Positions 62,541 to 64,000 of a stretch of DNA of 64,000 bases are shown here, piece after piece. A program made the translations under genes and the position numbers. Source of the stretch: Eupeodes corollae (lineage: Eukaryota; Arthropoda; Insecta; Diptera; Syrphidae); NCBI RefSeq assembly GCF_945859685.1, contig NC_079149.1:78483073-78547072 (forward strand), given 5' to 3'. Below the pieces are notes generated by a model that ran no database searches, was not told the origin of the DNA, and saw nothing but the letters and a program-made list of their open reading frames with translations. The first letter of the stretch is position 1. Each line of letters opens with the position of its first letter.

Positions 62541-64000
62541 GATAAGATGTCGAATTATTCTTGGATTTCTACCTAAATCGCACTTTTAATATATCAAAAC
62601 AGAGCAATGTTTTTATTCGTTTTTTATTCTTTCTCGTCGTAAACATGTTAAATATAGATTGAAAAATAAATTTTCCCAATTGCATGTTTTATAAAATACC
62701 ATGAAAATTATGTATTTTGTATTAAATTAAAAAAAACCTTATCTCCAAAAGACCACTTTTTTCTGTTATTGTTATAAGCAATTTTCTCATATTTTTCCTC
62801 AAGTCCAGACAATAAACTCAAATCTGCGATAGTTCTGAAAAACCAGGTACTTGACAGTTGACAGTACATATAGATTAACTGCAAGTCAAGACATGCATAC
62901 AGAACCGTCTTTCGTGGCCAGTTGTACAACTTTCTCTATGGCATATTAGATGCAATCTTTTTCACAGCACTGTATGCAAACAAATATTCTAGAAGCTAGG
63001 TTTTTCACTTGAATTATTTCTTTTTGCTATGAATACTTAGTTACGCAACATATATGAACATAATTTATAAAATACGTACGACCTACACATAATGCACCTA
63101 ATTGATAGCCTCTGAGCTGGGTATATTATTTTTTAACGAATCAATTAGAGCGAGCTCAATTTTATTAACAACCTTAAAATTCAAATTTAATTCCTCTTGA
63201 AATTATGGTGAAGGTATTGGCATTTTTATTATTTCAAAAAAAAAAATGTATAGATAATATTGATTTCAGACTATTATAAATTTTAATAGTCTGACCGAGG
63301 GACGAACCAATGGATGATATCATAACTTATAAATAAACGTAAAAAGACGATACCTAGTTCTTTGTTAAAATATTACTTTACTCAATCAATCAAAAACAGA
63401 TTTTCCCTAACGTAGGTATGTGATACAAATTTAATTCTATACCTATTGCACATCAAAACCAACCCTTTGTTTAACTTAAGAACCTTTGTTATTAATTAAA
63501 ACAATGAAGTTAATGCATACCAATATACATTATTCATTTTTACACAGTGTTTAGGTATATGCAATTATTATTAAATCAAATTTTTAATAAATATACTAGC
63601 TTAAAACACACATCCACTGCCACAAAATATTTTGCTTACCAAGAAATAGTTTTATTTTACCGAACAAAACTTAAATAATTGCCAGAAAATAGATTATGTT
63701 CTTTTCTTTTGTTTTCTGTGACGAATTTGTTTGTTATTGAAAGATAATTTAACAAAAGTATAATGAATGTTATGTTCGAATACAGTTATCGAAAATAAAA
63801 TAGTTTTGTTTGTGCCTGCTCCCGTTCTCCGTTCTGTTTAGTAACTTTTAACTTAACTTTTCTATAAACTGTTTCTGTAATGCCTTGTTGGAAAAAATCT
63901 TTCAACCCTGCAAAACGCATTTGTTTACTTTACTATCAGAAATTATCAATTATAATGAAGTTGAAGTATATTTGATTATATTTTCAGTGTGAGTTGGTTG
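62541..64000. other. AT-rich DNA to the right edge
   Basis: No gene, RNA or named element recognised. A 73-codon minus-strand frame (62929-62708) shows no family resemblance. A run of A lies at 63238-63246. The closing TATTTTCAG at 63981-63989 resembles a splice acceptor, so an exon could begin just at the edge, but too little sequence remains to test it. Confidence 0.4.

Noticed and set aside
1..64000. CRISPR array, operon or phage-type system
   Set aside because: No regularly spaced repeats, no bacterial gene organisation; introns and eukaryotic transposons throughout.

Overview
The window reads as AT-rich nuclear DNA of an insect, most likely a higher fly (Diptera). The grounds are two spliceable host genes with short introns (55-57 bp introns in the PACRG 3' exons), a DD41D mariner of the kind described in tephritid flies, I-, LOA- and jockey-type non-LTR retrotransposons, BEL fragments, Helitrons and PIF/Harbinger derivatives. 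The species assignment is inference. There are no bacterial features, no CRISPR array and no rRNA.

Three host genes are supported. (1) PACRG (parkin co-regulated gene homologue, + strand) has five coding exons between 24811 and 35714, with a 9.1-kb intron. (2) A NEDD8-specific protease, SENP8/Den1 (+, 48000-48644), is a single intact exon with its whole catalytic triad. (3) A fatty-acid amide hydrolase 2-like amidase (-, 58271-60093) has four exons giving 541 aa with an intact Ser-cisSer-Lys triad.

Most of the rest is transposon-derived. Region by region: 2.8-3.9 kb holds three Harbinger-type MITEs with TTA/TAA target duplications; 4.7-6.5 kb a broken minus-strand non-LTR element; 6.7-7.9 kb a SINE split by BEL pol sequence carrying a tandem duplication; 8.0-9.2 kb a Helitron helicase pseudogene; 9.5-11.1 kb two RT fragments; 11.1-13.2 kb unclear, possibly LTR-element leader sequence; 13.7-14.75 kb a non-LTR 3' end; 14.75-19.6 kb an I-clade element ending in (TAA)n and interrupted by a BEL end; 19.7-21.05 kb a PIF/Harbinger element with MADF and transposase genes; 21.65-24.44 kb a Helitron 3' end containing a hAT-like element that itself contains a DD41D mariner.

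The PACRG intron (25.98-35.12 kb) carries a 5'-truncated LOA-like element, a tRNA-derived SINE, a 3.66-kb foldback element, Harbinger and Tc1 fragments and a MITE. From 36.1 to 45.6 kb lie a SANT-like Harbinger remnant, a second (minus) LOA-like copy and a decayed jockey element. SENP8 follows, then a direct-repeat SINE pair at 49.0-49.8 kb. At 52.38-57.84 kb a nearly intact LOA-like element (ORF1+ORF2, 8-bp target duplication) sits inside an older antisense relative, which also holds a 462-bp MITE with a Harbinger transposase remnant. FAAH2 and a decayed Tc1-like element close the window.

The host genes have unrelated functions (ciliary/microtubule inner protein, deneddylase, lipid amidase) and nothing suggests a shared pathway. 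I did not find a convincing new molecular system. The most unusual material is the insertion architecture: triple nesting, a large palindrome inside a transcribed intron, and an LOA-like family with (CCTAA)n tails and a shared inactivating deletion.
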